Assembly (NCBI RefSeq): GCF_903645295.1
Contig: NZ_CAHJXM010000002.1
Coordinates: 534,001 to 598,000, forward strand
Length of the DNA: 64,000 bases
DNA from: Bacillus sp. Marseille-Q1617
Lineage (GTDB): Bacteria > Bacillota > Bacilli > Bacillales > Bacillaceae_B
Direction of reading: 5' to 3'
Part shown: piece after piece, positions 29,281 through 38,181 of the stretch
Layout: every line of letters begins with the position of its first letter
How positions within the stretch are numbered: position 1 is the first letter of the stretch
Position numbers and translations under genes: made by a program
The notes under the pieces: model-generated
Seen by the model: only the letters and a program-made list of their open reading frames with translations
Told to the model about the DNA's origin: nothing
Databases searched by the model: none

Positions 29281-29498
29281 TGGCAACAGCGGATTTGAAA
29301 GGAACAAAGCTGAGGTTTGCATACAACGACGGGATGGATGAGAAAGGCAACCCGAAGTACAAGTACAAATCATACAGCTACATCAAAGGCTCGGCTACTC
29401 CGGATGAGATGCACAGCGCAGCTCAGTCACTCGCAGGTCTTTCAGAGAAAAACTTATTCAACGTAGAAAAGATTCAAAACTTCGATATCAACGCGTAA
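29281..29498 (+). CDS. DUF1659 small protein
   Basis: 72 residues. The pattern LRFAYNDGMDEKGNPKYKYKSYSYIKGSATPDEMHSAAQSLAGL is that of the DUF1659 family in Bacillus, usually next to a DUF2922 gene, as here. Function unknown. ATG 29281 follows AAAGGAGGTGAGG. The two genes probably form an operon of 40-base spacing. Confidence 0.8.
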
Positions 29499-29535
29499 TG
29501 ACGTTGAAATTTAAGAGGGAGGAGGAGATCTCAAC

Positions 29536-29754
29536 ATGGCAAAGGTACTTGAATTAGAATTTAAAACCGAAACTGGCAAAACAGCGAAAATCAGCGTCAA
29601 CGATCCCATCGACCCGATCGATACAATCCAAGTCAAAGCAGCAATGGACAACTTGATCACAACCGGCGTATTCGGAAGCTCAGGCGGCGCGCTAGTAAGC
29701 GTAGACGGAGCACGTGTGGTAGAACGTAATGTGACGGATTATGAAGTTTTATAA
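29536..29754 (+). CDS. DUF2922 small protein
   Basis: 72 residues, pattern AKVLELEFKTETGKTAKISVNDPI...VKAAMDNLITTGVF, the DUF2922 family. Paired with the DUF1659 gene; function unknown. A strong GAGGGAGGAGGAG site precedes the ATG. Confidence 0.8.
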   Translation: MAKVLELEFKTETGKTAKISVNDPIDPIDTIQVKAAMDNLITTGVFGSSGGALVSVDGARVVERNVTDYEVL

Positions 29755-29764
29755 TAAGTGACCC

Positions 29765-29802
29765 AAGCCCACCTCGTAATCTCAATACGAGGCGGGCTTT
29801 TC
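29765..29802 (+). terminator. Terminator of the DUF1659-DUF2922 operon
   Basis: Stem AAGCCC.CCTCGTA / TACGAGG.GGGCTT followed by TTTT. Confidence 0.8.
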
Positions 29803-29810
29803 AATTTTAA

Positions 29811-29884
29811 TTAAACGTTTGTTTAAACCTTCAAAACCTTTCTCCATCGAGGATTTGAGACGTTAATCAAACGTTTGTTTAAAA
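29811..29884. repeat. Paired AAACGTTTGTTT palindromes, 56 bp apart (pair 1)
   Basis: Words TTAAACGTTTGTTTAA (29811-29826) and TTAATCAAACGTTTGTTTAA (29863-29882), with ACGT centres 56 bases apart. The same arrangement, inverted, is at 62517-62590. No regulator gene adjoins. It is part of the 685-base gap between DUF2922 and metN, which also holds a foldback repeat and the SAM riboswitch. Confidence 0.65.
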
Positions 29885-29957
29885 GTTAAGTGCTTCCTCC
29901 AAGGAAGGTTTTTGTCTTAATCCATGGTCAACCGTAACATTGATTAATTGTCTCACT

Positions 29958-30088
29958 CCAGCGTTGATTGTAGTAGAAGACGTAGACTCCTGCGGGAAAA
30001 GCGAAGCAGTGGAGACCCCGCAGGCAAAGCCGAGGAGGCTCCACGCTCGCCCGCGCAAAGCGAAGTCTTCCACGGAAATCAAAAGCGG
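29958..30088. repeat. Foldback intergenic repeat, copy 3 (131 bp)
   Basis: The most divergent copy. Its inner stem reads GCGAAGCAGTGGAG / CTCCACGCTCGC, whereas other copies have GTGGCC..TGTGAG / CTCACGGGTCAC or TAGCT..TGTGAG / CTCACAAGCTA. Both arms changed together. Confidence 0.8.
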
Positions 30089-30245
30089 TATACAAGGAAA
30101 ATTTTTCAGTTCAGCCTATCCCCTTTAACCACAGCAAAGAAATCGCTTACATAAAAAACAAACTCAAAATCCCTTATTGACTTCCCAAAACAAACCATAT
30201 ATCATCTCCTATAAGATTAAAAACTTCGAAAATTAAATACTTTCA

Positions 30246-30402
30246 AATTATCAAGAGCGACCGAGGGATCAGGCCCTGTGACGTCCGGCAACCTCCAATT
30301 ATGGAACGGTGCTAATTCCTGCAGAATGGATTTCATTCTGAAAGATAAGTCGATGACATAAACGCGATGCTTCTTTCAGTAATTGAAAGAAGCATTTTTT
30401 AT
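30246..30402 (+). ncRNA. SAM-I (S-box) riboswitch with terminator
   Basis: The aptamer runs about 30246-30350: P1 strands TTATC / GATAA, the core CAAGAGCGACCGAGGGA, GGCCC, GACGTCCGGCAACC and GGTGCTAATTCCTGC. The expression platform is the terminator GATGCTTCTTTCA / TGAAAGAAGCAT plus T run (30366-30402), 40 bases before metN. When SAM is plentiful transcription stops here; when low, metNIQ is read. The class is well established and every core segment is visible. Confidence 0.95.
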
Positions 30403-30439
30403 TTGGCCAAACATCAATACATAAAGAAAAGGGGTGTGA

Positions 30440-31456
30440 ATGATGATCCAAATCAGAAATCTAGTAAAAGAATACAAAACAAAAAAGCAAACGGTGCTTG
30501 GTGTGGATAATGTCTCCGTCACCATTCAAAAAGGAGAAATTTTCGGTATCGTCGGTTACAGCGGGGCCGGAAAAAGCTCGCTTATCAGATGCCTCAATTT
30601 ACTGGAAAAGCCGACATCAGGGGAGATCATCATCGACGGACGGGACTTGACGAAGCTGAAATCCAGAGAACTCCGCCTCGCACGCCAGAAAATCAGCATG
30701 ATTTTTCAGCACTTCCACCTCATCAAAGCGAAAACGGTATACGAAAACCTTGCTTTTGCCTTGAAAGCAGCGAGGGTGCCAAAGGCAAAGATCGAACCAA
30801 GGGTGACAGAACTGCTCGAGATGGTGGGGCTGAGCGACAAAGCTCAAGCCTATCCGGCACAGCTGAGTGGCGGCCAGAAGCAGCGGGTCGGCATCGCAAG
30901 GGCACTCGCGAACAATCCTTCCGTCCTGCTGTGCGACGAAGCGACTTCGGCGCTGGATCCGAGCACGACCAAGTCGATCCTTAAACTTTTAAAAGACATC
31001 AACAAACAACTGGGACTGACCATCGTCCTCATCACGCACGAAATGGAAGTTGTAAAAGAAATCTGCGACAGGATGGCCGTCATGCAGGACGGCAGAATCG
31101 TGGAGGAAGGCCCTGTGTATGATCTTTTCGCCAACCCGAGACAGCCGCTTACAAAACAGTTCATCGAAAACATCCTGCAGTTTGAACTGCCGCCTCACTT
31201 ACTGAAGAGCCGGACGGGCAAGCTGATCAAAATCCAGTTCAAGGGCTCTATCGCAGAAGAGAGTGTCGTATCTGAAGTGTTCCAAAAATATAAGGTCCGA
31301 GGCAATATCCTTCATGGGAAAATCGAGTATATCCAGGAAACGCCGCTGGGGATTTTCATCATGGAGCTGATAGGAGAGGATGCTGAAATACAGGCCGCCA
31401 TCCGCTACATAACAGCTAAAACACAAAGTCTGGAGGTGCTCGACCGTGCTGCCTGA
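30440..31456 (+). CDS. metN: Methionine ABC importer ATPase
   Basis: 338 residues. Walker A GYSGAGKSSL, signature LSGGQKQRVGIARAL, Walker B VLLCDEATSALD, and the C-terminal NIL ligand-sensing domain (from about residue 260) typical of MetN, which binds methionine and inhibits transport. First gene behind the SAM riboswitch. Either of two adjacent ATGs (30440, 30443) could be the start; AAAAGGGG precedes them. Its 3' end overlaps metI by 11 bases. Confidence 0.95.
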   Translation: MMIQIRNLVKEYKTKKQTVLGVDNVSVTIQKGEIFGIVGYSGAGKSSLIRCLNLLEKPTSGEIIIDGRDLTKLKSRELRLARQKISMIFQHFHLIKAKTVYENLAFALKAARVPKAKIEPRVTELLEMVGLSDKAQAYPAQLSGGQKQRVGIARALANNPSVLLCDEATSALDPSTTKSILKLLKDINKQLGLTIVLITHEMEVVKEICDRMAVMQDGRIVEEGPVYDLFANPRQPLTKQFIENILQFELPPHLLKSRTGKLIKIQFKGSIAEESVVSEVFQKYKVRGNILHGKIEYIQETPLGIFIMELIGEDAEIQAAIRYITAKTQSLEVLDRAA

Positions 31457-32111
31457 TTCATTGATTGCGATTTTACCAGAATTAAATAAAGCATTCCTGG
31501 AAACCGTCTATATGGTCGGGATTTCATTGGCCATCGCGATCCTGCTGGGCCTGCCGCTCGGTGTCCTGCTTTTCGTGACAGACAAGGGATTGTTCCTGCA
31601 AAACGGCTTCATTAAAAAAATCGTCGGCTTCGTTGTCAACATGGTCCGCTCGGTTCCGTTCATCATTTTATTAGTTGCACTATTACCTCTTACAAAAATA
31701 TTGACGGGAACGACGATCGGACCGACGGCGGCATCCGTTTCGCTGTCTGTAGCGGGGATTCCGTTTTTTGCAAGAATGGTAGAAACGGCCCTTCGCGAGA
31801 TTGATAAGGGAGTCATCGAAGCCTCGGTGTCGGTGGGGGCGAGTCCATGGATGATCATCAAGGACGTCCTGCTGCCGGAAGCGAAGCCGGCCGTCATCCA
31901 GGCCATCACCATCACAACAATCAGTTTGGTCGCCTATTCCGCTATGGCAGGAATCGTAGGCGGAGGCGGTGTCGGTGACCTGGCCATCCGTTTCGGCTAC
32001 TACCGTTATGACAATACGGTCATGATCACCACGGTCGTCGTCTTGATTTGCTTGGTGCAGCTCATCCAGTATACGGGCGATGTTTTTGCAAGATTAGTAG
32101 ATAAACGATAA
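31446..32111 (+). CDS. metI: Methionine ABC importer permease
   Basis: 221 residues, five transmembrane segments, EAA-like loop IEASVSVGASPWMIIKDVLLPEA. GTG start 31446 lies inside the end of metN with GGAGGTG upstream, so translation is coupled. Imports D/L-methionine with MetN and MetQ. (Called metP in some Bacillus annotations.). Confidence 0.94.
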   Translation: MLPDSLIAILPELNKAFLETVYMVGISLAIAILLGLPLGVLLFVTDKGLFLQNGFIKKIVGFVVNMVRSVPFIILLVALLPLTKILTGTTIGPTAASVSLSVAGIPFFARMVETALREIDKGVIEASVSVGASPWMIIKDVLLPEAKPAVIQAITITTISLVAYSAMAGIVGGGGVGDLAIRFGYYRYDNTVMITTVVVLICLVQLIQYTGDVFARLVDKR

Positions 32112-32132
32112 ACAACCTAGGGGGAAGATTTC

Positions 32133-32948
32133 ATGAAAAAGTGGTTTTTACTTTTAGTAGCAGCATTGACAGTAAGTTTGCTTGCGGCGTGCGGTGGAGA
32201 AGAAGCAAGCTCGGAGGATAAAAAAGAAATCACGATTGGGGCGACATCAGGTCCGTACAGCGACATGGTGACAAAAGCCATCAAACCAGGGCTTGAGGAA
32301 AAAGGATACACCGTTGAAGTAAAGGAATTCAGCGACTACATCCAGCCGAACAACGCACTCGCGCAGGGGGACCTCGACGCGAACCTGTTCCAGCATAAAA
32401 TCTATATGGAAACATTCGCAAAGCAGCACGGCATGGAGCTTTCGGAAGTCATCGTCGTACCAACAGCACCGATGGGCATCTACTCGAACAAATTTGATTC
32501 GATCGAAGACATCAAAGAAGGAAGCGCCATCGCCGTTCCAAATGACCCGACAAACGCTGCAAGAGCGTTCCAAATCCTAGAGGATGCGAAGCTGATCACA
32601 TTGAAAGAAGGAACAGATCCATTAACGGTTTCTGAAAAAGACATCGACAAAAACGTGAAAAACCTTCAATTCAAACCGATCGAAGCGGCACAGCTTCCAC
32701 GGGCAGTGGAAAGCGTTGACCTGTCGGCAGTCCCAGGGAACTATGCACTGGCTGCAAAAATGGATCTGCTTGACGCACTGCAGCTTGAAAACATGCCCGA
32801 CCAATATCGCAACCGTGTCGTCATGAACACCAAAGACGTCGATTCCCAGCTTGCTAAAGACATCAAAGCAGTCGTCGAAGCAGCTGAATTCGAAAACGTC
32901 ATCGACGAAGAATTCAAAGGCTTCGGGAAGCCGGAGTGGATGGAATAA
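32133..32948 (+). CDS. metQ: Methionine-binding lipoprotein
   Basis: 271 residues; lipobox LLAAC after a standard signal, then the NlpA/MetQ fold (ITIGATSGPYSDMVTKAIKPGLEEKGY, DYIQPNNALAQGDLDANLFQH, AVPNDPTNAARA). ATG 32133 follows AGGGGGAAG. The last gene of the riboswitch-controlled operon; a hairpin terminator follows. Confidence 0.95.
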   Translation: MKKWFLLLVAALTVSLLAACGGEEASSEDKKEITIGATSGPYSDMVTKAIKPGLEEKGYTVEVKEFSDYIQPNNALAQGDLDANLFQHKIYMETFAKQHGMELSEVIVVPTAPMGIYSNKFDSIEDIKEGSAIAVPNDPTNAARAFQILEDAKLITLKEGTDPLTVSEKDIDKNVKNLQFKPIEAAQLPRAVESVDLSAVPGNYALAAKMDLLDALQLENMPDQYRNRVVMNTKDVDSQLAKDIKAVVEAAEFENVIDEEFKGFGKPEWME

Positions 32949-32967
32949 TTTCATACTTTAATGTAGT

Positions 32968-33005
32968 GAGGGACGGGCCATTAGCTTGCTAAAGGCCCGT
33001 CCCTC
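32968..33005 (+). terminator. GAGGGACGGGCC hairpin (copy B) after metQ
   Basis: Stem GAGGGACGGGCC / GGCCCGTCCCTC, nearly the same sequence as the hairpin after the glutamate dehydrogenase gene. Confidence 0.7.
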
Positions 33006-33226
33006 GTTGCGTTAGTGCATGAAAACCCCGGAAGTTTTGTTCATACAACCTCTTACCCTTTCATATACTTTACTCACGTTGGTTATTCATTTCCAATTTG
33101 GAATTTCAGGAAATTAGAGCATACAAGTTAATACCTTTGTGTAGAGACCCGGAGAATTCACATCATGAGCTTAGGCACACCTAGGTTATGTTTGTGATTC
33201 TTTTTTTTGTCCAGGATTGCTTTGAA

Positions 33227-33395
33227 TTGTACCAGGTACACCGGTTGTATTTTGTACCTAGTACAGGATCGACGTGCTGTACCAGGTACAACAGAGACGA
33301 TTTACACCTGGTACAAAACTGATGAAATGCACCAGGTACACTGGCTGTATTTTGTACCTGGTACAAAACCGATGAAATGTACCAGGTACACAAAA
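33227..33395. repeat. Array of GTACCAGGTACA-type palindromes upstream of ugpC
   Basis: Seven palindromes in about 170 bases (GTACCAGGTACA, GTACCTAGTACA, TACACCTGGTACA, GCACCAGGTACA and variants), about 24-27 bases apart. It occupies the centre of the 530-base gap before ugpC; the rest has the metQ hairpin and otherwise nothing clear. Related in form to the GTGCCAGGCACAA motifs elsewhere. Confidence 0.7.
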
Positions 33396-33478
33396 GAAAG
33401 CAACCCATAAATGAAAACGCTGTATATGTATCAAAGCCAAAGTGAACAAGGAATCGGCGAATGCAAGGGGGAGAAAAT

Positions 33479-34612
33479 GTGAAAAAGGTTGAGCTCATTG
33501 ATGTATCAAAATCATACGACAAAAAGAATGAAGTCATCACCAATATTAACGTGACGGTCGAGCCTGGCGAATTCTTTGTGCTGGTCGGGCCGTCCGGCTG
33601 CGGGAAGAGTACGATGCTGCGGATGATTGCGGGGCTGGAGGATATTACGGCGGGTGTTCTAAAAATAGGAGACGAGGAAGTGAATAACCTGCCGCCGAGC
33701 AAGCGGAATATTTCGATGGTTTTCCAGAACTATGCCCTCTATCCACATCTGTCTGTTGAAGAGAATATCGTTTTTGGCTTGCACGTAAAGAAGATCCGGA
33801 AGGCAGAGAGGAAGGCGCGGTGTGAAGAGACGGCGAAGATGCTTGGTCTTTCTGACTATCTGAAAAGAAAACCCCGCGAGCTTTCCGGCGGGCAACGACA
33901 ACGGGTGGCACTCGCCCGCGCCATCGTCAACCAGGCCCCGATCTGCCTGATGGATGAACCGCTCTCCAATCTCGATGCCAAACTGAGGGCACATATGAGG
34001 TCGGAAATCAGGCAGATTCAACGAAAGCTTGGAATTACGATGATTTACGTCACCCATGATCAGGTCGAAGCGATGACGATGGGGGACCGGATCATGATTC
34101 TTCACGACGGAAAGATCCAGCAGATCGGGAAGCCGATCGATATCTATAATAACCCTGCCAATCCTTTCGTTGCGACCTTCATCGGTTCTCCTCCGATGAA
34201 TATCGCTGAAGCGGAGTATAATTCGGAAACTTCGCAGCTCCATTTTGGGACCGATGGTAAAATCGCCATTCCAAAAGTAGATGAGAAGTTCATGAAATCT
34301 GGCCGCATCATTGTCGGCATCCGCCCTGAACATCTGAAAGCGGCCACAAAAGAAACCGAAGAAGGGGACAAAATCAATGTTGAAGTCATCAATGTTGAGG
34401 TTCTTGGAAACGAAACAATTTTCTCCTTCATGCTCGGTGAAAAAGAATGGATGGCCAAGTGGACCGGTCAGTGGCGGATCAATGTGGGGGACGTGATCCC
34501 TGTTGTCATCAATTACGAGTCTCTTTGCTTCTTTGACAGTGAGACACAGCAGATCGTCAAAACCCCGACGGATATTGAAAACTATATGTTTGACCAAGAG
34601 GTGCTCAAATGA
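33479..34612 (+). CDS. ugpC: ABC transporter ATP-binding protein, UgpC/MsmX type
   Basis: 377 residues. Start taken as GTG 33479 ([16 protein letters not shown]) after AAGGGGGAG; an ATG at 33461 is in frame but lies within that site. Walker [10 protein letters not shown], signature [15 protein letters not shown], Walker [15 protein letters not shown], and a C-terminal TOBE domain typical of CUT1 sugar ATPases. It energises the UgpA/E permeases. ATPases of this type (MsmX) often serve several sugar importers, and the galactoside operon above lacks its own. Confidence 0.9.
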   Translation: MKKVELIDVSKSYDKKNEVITNINVTVEPGEFFVLVGPSGCGKSTMLRMIAGLEDITAGVLKIGDEEVNNLPPSKRNISMVFQNYALYPHLSVEENIVFGLHVKKIRKAERKARCEETAKMLGLSDYLKRKPRELSGGQRQRVALARAIVNQAPICLMDEPLSNLDAKLRAHMRSEIRQIQRKLGITMIYVTHDQVEAMTMGDRIMILHDGKIQQIGKPIDIYNNPANPFVATFIGSPPMNIAEAEYNSETSQLHFGTDGKIAIPKVDEKFMKSGRIIVGIRPEHLKAATKETEEGDKINVEVINVEVLGNETIFSFMLGEKEWMAKWTGQWRINVGDVIPVVINYESLCFFDSETQQIVKTPTDIENYMFDQEVLK

Positions 34613-35520
34613 AGGCCGGCCTGAATGCAGCACCGCCAAGCCTTTGGAAGAGGTCGCTGAACGTCAGGACCGCCATGCTCTATCTTTTTCCTTCTATCTT
34701 ATTATTTGCTGTGTTCATTTTTTATCCAATGTTCCGGACACTGTATCTCAGCTTTTTCCTGACCGATCAGCAGGGGACTGCCGCGTTGTTTGTCGGCCTT
34801 GAAAACTATGCTTATTTACTCGAGTCGCCAGAGTTCAGGAACAGCATCAAGGCGACCTTCCTATTTGTGCTGTATACAGTCCCTATCGGAATCATATTGG
34901 CGCTTTTCCTTGCCCTCATTGCCAATGAAAAATTGAAAGGGATCGGCTTTTTCAGGACGATGTATTCCTCGTCCATGGGGATATCGGTAGCGGCTTCCTC
35001 GGTGGTATGGTTATTCCTTTTCCATCCGAGTGTCGGAATGTTCAACCGGCTGCTGCACCTCCTGCATCTGCCTCAGGTGCAATGGCTGCTCGATCCCGAA
35101 TGGGCGTTGATATCTGTGTCCATTTCGACCATCTGGCTTAACACCGGATTCTCATTTTTAATCATCCTCGGTGGTCTTCAGAACATCAATGAGTACCTCT
35201 ATGAAAGCGCACGGATCGACGGGGCGGGGTATTGGTATCAGCTGAGGAGGATCACGATCCCGATGCTGTCGCCGACGCTCTTTTTCATCATCACGATATC
35301 GCTGATCAACGCGTTCCAGACATTCGGCCAGATCGACATCCTGACCAAGGGAGGCCCTTCGCAGTCTACCAATCTCATCGTTTATTCGATTTACCGTGAA
35401 GCCTTCATCAACTATCAATTCGGAACGGCGAGCGCGCAGGCAGTCTTCCTGTTCATCTGTATCCTGATCGTGACGATCCTGCAATTCAAGCTCGGGGAAA
35501 AGAAGGTGCATTATCAATGA
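34609..35520 (+). CDS. ugpA: Glycerol-3-phosphate-type ABC permease A
   Basis: 303 residues, six transmembrane helices, EAA loop LYESARIDGAGYWYQLRRITIPMLSP. Start overlaps the ugpC stop by four bases. With UgpE it forms the channel. The substrate assignment depends on the binding protein at the operon's end. Confidence 0.85.
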   Translation: MKAGLNAAPPSLWKRSLNVRTAMLYLFPSILLFAVFIFYPMFRTLYLSFFLTDQQGTAALFVGLENYAYLLESPEFRNSIKATFLFVLYTVPIGIILALFLALIANEKLKGIGFFRTMYSSSMGISVAASSVVWLFLFHPSVGMFNRLLHLLHLPQVQWLLDPEWALISVSISTIWLNTGFSFLIILGGLQNINEYLYESARIDGAGYWYQLRRITIPMLSPTLFFIITISLINAFQTFGQIDILTKGGPSQSTNLIVYSIYREAFINYQFGTASAQAVFLFICILIVTILQFKLGEKKVHYQ

Positions 35521-36329
35521 GTATGCCGAAGAAAATATTGCTGTATGTCCTGCTGACAGTATCAGCTTTTCTTGTGTTTTTCCCGGTGCTGTACGCATTT
35601 ATGATCAGTTTCATGACGGGTTCGGAAATCCTTCAGGGTAAATTCCTGCCGCAGTCATTCACTCTGGAAAACTATTTTAAGGTGTTCGAGCGGCTGCCGC
35701 TCATGAATTACCTGATCAATAGTTTTGTCGTGTCATTCGGTGTAATGCTCGGGCAGCTCGTTGTCTGCAGCATGGCTGCATATGCGTTTGTCTTCATCCC
35801 GTTCAAGGGGAGGGACTTCATTTTCTTCTTATTCATATCGACGATGATGATCCCGTGGGAAGCGACCATGATCCCGAATTTCTTTACGATTCAAAAACTG
35901 GACTGGATCAATACGTATCAAGGGCTGTCGCTGCCATTCTTCGCGCTGGCTTTCGGGACGTTCCTGCTGCGCCAGCATTTTAAAACGATCCCGAAGGAAC
36001 TGCATGAAGCGGCACAGGTTGCCGGCTTGAGCCGATTCGCCTTCTTCTGGAGAGTGATCCTGCCCGTTTCAAAAACGAGTCTCGTGACGCTCGGGGCATA
36101 CGGGTTTCTGACAACCTGGAATATGTATCTATGGCCGCTCCTCGTGACGACCAATGATTCGGTCCGAACGGTCCAAATCGGTCTGAAGCAGCTGCAGACA
36201 CAGGAAATGGCGACCGAATGGGGAGTCGTCATGGCAGGCGTCATCATCGTCATCATCCCGACCCTGCTGCTCTTGTTCCTCGGACAGAAGCAGCTCCAAA
36301 AAGGATTGACTCAGGGGGCATTGAAGTAA
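35517..36329 (+). CDS. ugpE: Glycerol-3-phosphate-type ABC permease E
   Basis: 270 residues, six helices, EAA loop LHEAAQVAGLSRFAFFWRVILPVSK. In the second position of the loop region the usual DGA is replaced by AGL, a mild variant. Overlaps ugpA by four bases. Confidence 0.85.
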   Translation: MSMPKKILLYVLLTVSAFLVFFPVLYAFMISFMTGSEILQGKFLPQSFTLENYFKVFERLPLMNYLINSFVVSFGVMLGQLVVCSMAAYAFVFIPFKGRDFIFFLFISTMMIPWEATMIPNFFTIQKLDWINTYQGLSLPFFALAFGTFLLRQHFKTIPKELHEAAQVAGLSRFAFFWRVILPVSKTSLVTLGAYGFLTTWNMYLWPLLVTTNDSVRTVQIGLKQLQTQEMATEWGVVMAGVIIVIIPTLLLLFLGQKQLQKGLTQGALK

Positions 36330-36338
36330 CGGTGTTTC

Positions 36339-36376
36339 ACATGCCTGCTGCTCTCAGTGAGTCCGGGCATGTTTTA
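36339..36376 (+). terminator. Intra-operon hairpin between ugpE and ugpB
   Basis: Stem ACATGCC / GGCATGT plus TTTT. A weak attenuator or RNA-processing hairpin within the operon. Confidence 0.5.
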
Positions 36377-36407
36377 GCATAAATAACAAAAAGGGGTGTT
36401 ACCGAAA

Positions 36408-37760
36408 ATGAAAAAGAAACTGAGGATGCTGTTCATTTTTAGTGTGCTGGCTGTCATGCTTTTCACGACGGCCTGCTCGAACAGTGAAAGTGAAAAGCCG
36501 AAAGAAGACGGTTCAGATGATGGAAAGAGTTCGGGACCAGTGGAGATCAACTTCTGGCATGCCATGTCAGGTGCCGGACAGGAAGTGCTTGATGGGATCG
36601 TTGCTGATTTCAACAACTCTCAGGATAAGTACAAAGTAAACGCGGAATTCCAGGGGACCTATGAAGAGTCTCTGACAAAACTGAGGAGTGTCGGCGGTAC
36701 CGAGAATGCTCCTGCGATCACCCAGGTGTTTGAAGTCGGGACGAAGTACATGATCGAGAGCGGCTTCATCGAACCGATGCAGACGTTCATCGATAAGGAT
36801 AATTATGACGTCTCACAGCTTGAGGAGAATATCCTGAATTACTATACGGTGGATGGAAAGCTTTATTCCATGCCGTTCAACTCCTCCACACCGGTGATGA
36901 TCTACAACAAGGACGCCTTCAAAGAAGCGGGGCTCGACCCTGAAAGTCCACCTCAAACCTTTGAAGAAGTAAAAGCCGCTGCTGAAAAATTGACGAAAAA
37001 AGATGAGCGTTTCGGCTTCTCCATGCTCACATACGGCTGGTTCTTTGAACAGCTGGTTGCCACACAAGGCGGGTTGTATGTAAATGAAGAAAACGGCCGT
37101 GAAGGAGATGCGACAGAAGCAGTCTTCAACGGGGAAGAAGGGCTGCGCGTCTTCAAGTTCCTCGATGACATGAACAAAGCCGGTACATTCGGAAACTACG
37201 GAACTAACTGGGATGACATCCGTGCTGCTTTCCAAACCGGGAAAGTCGCCATGTACCTCGACTCATCCGCAGGTGTAGCCAACGCGATCAATAGCTCCCC
37301 GTTCGAAGTGGGCGTAGCGTTCATTCCGTATCCTGAGGAAGTGGAGCGCCAGGGAGTCGCCATCGGCGGAGCGTCCCTATGGATGTCAAAAGGGATCTCT
37401 GAAGAAAAGCAGGAAGCCGCTTGGGAATTCATGAAGTACCTGCAAACACCGGAAAGCCAGGCGAAATGGCATATCGGAACAGGCTACTTCGCGATCAACC
37501 CGGCTGCTTATGATGAAGACATCGTGAAGCAGGAGTGGGAGAAGTACCCTCAGTTTAAAGTGACCGTTGAACAGCTTCAGCAGACGAAACCTTCTGTTGC
37601 CACTCAAGGAGCACTGATATCTGTCTTCCCTGAATCCCGTCAGCAGGTGGTAACGGCACTTGAGAATCTGTACCAGGGAACCGATCCACAGGAAGCATTG
37701 GATCAGGCCGTGGAAGGGACGAATCGGGCGATTGAGATAGCGAATAAGACGAAGCAGTAA
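36408..37760 (+). CDS. ugpB: Glycerol-3-phosphate-binding lipoprotein, UgpB-like
   Basis: 450 residues from ATG 36408 (AAAAGGGGTG upstream). Lipobox TTAC. The sequence follows E. coli UgpB closely in several places: INFWHAMSGAGQEVLD, ITQVFEVGTKYM, MPFNSSTPVMIYNKDAFKEAGLDPESPP, IGGASLWMSKG and WHIGTGYFAINPAAYD. UgpB binds sn-glycerol-3-phosphate and glycerophosphodiesters such as glycerophosphocholine. No phosphodiesterase (UgpQ) gene is adjacent. No Pho box was evident before the operon. Confidence 0.88.
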   Translation: MKKKLRMLFIFSVLAVMLFTTACSNSESEKPKEDGSDDGKSSGPVEINFWHAMSGAGQEVLDGIVADFNNSQDKYKVNAEFQGTYEESLTKLRSVGGTENAPAITQVFEVGTKYMIESGFIEPMQTFIDKDNYDVSQLEENILNYYTVDGKLYSMPFNSSTPVMIYNKDAFKEAGLDPESPPQTFEEVKAAAEKLTKKDERFGFSMLTYGWFFEQLVATQGGLYVNEENGREGDATEAVFNGEEGLRVFKFLDDMNKAGTFGNYGTNWDDIRAAFQTGKVAMYLDSSAGVANAINSSPFEVGVAFIPYPEEVERQGVAIGGASLWMSKGISEEKQEAAWEFMKYLQTPESQAKWHIGTGYFAINPAAYDEDIVKQEWEKYPQFKVTVEQLQQTKPSVATQGALISVFPESRQQVVTALENLYQGTDPQEALDQAVEGTNRAIEIANKTKQ

Positions 37761-37779
37761 GATAGGTAAGATATAATTG

Positions 37780-37834
37780 GCCTTCGGTTTCGGCACCGCT
37801 TGTAACAATGAGCGAACCCAACCGAAGGTCTTTT
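37780..37834 (+). terminator. Terminator of the ugp operon
   Basis: Stem GGCCTTCGGTT / AACCGAAGGTC with TTTT; a long loop. Confidence 0.7.
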
Positions 37835-37850
37835 AATGCATTAACGCATC

Positions 37851-37888
37851 GAGGGACGGGCCATAAGTTTGCTAAAGGCCCGTCCCTT
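37851..37888 (+). terminator. GAGGGACGGGCC hairpin (copy C)
   Basis: Stem AGGGACGGGCC / GGCCCGTCCCT. Preceded by TTAACGCATC, the same word that precedes copy A, so the similarity extends past the stem. The remainder of the gap to 38181 is AT-rich and shows no gene. Confidence 0.65.
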
Positions 37889-38181
37889 GTAGTTTATATC
37901 GTTTCATTTCCCATAGAATAGCGATGGGATTTCAAGAAACCTTTTATCATCTAACATTCTTAAATTCTCTATTAATCTCTTGAACTTTAGAGCAGAGAGC
38001 CATTAAATAAGTCGAATAACCTCTTTTTTTACATAAGTAAGTAGAATAATAGTGCTTTTTGCTCAAGGAAAATAAGCCTCTTTAAATGAATTTCTAGTAA
38101 TGTTATGAAAATTTGTGTAATTAAGGAAGGTGAGGGTTTAGATTACAAGTAACAAAAAATAAAAGGAGATGAAACGCTTAA

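Noticed and set aside
33207..33702. ORFs across the GTACCAGGTACA array
   Set aside because: They encode repeats such as QVHW/VPGT caused by the palindromes and have no ribosome site.
33659..34639. 326-codon minus-strand frame opposite ugpC
   Set aside because: Shadow frame of a firmly identified ATPase gene.
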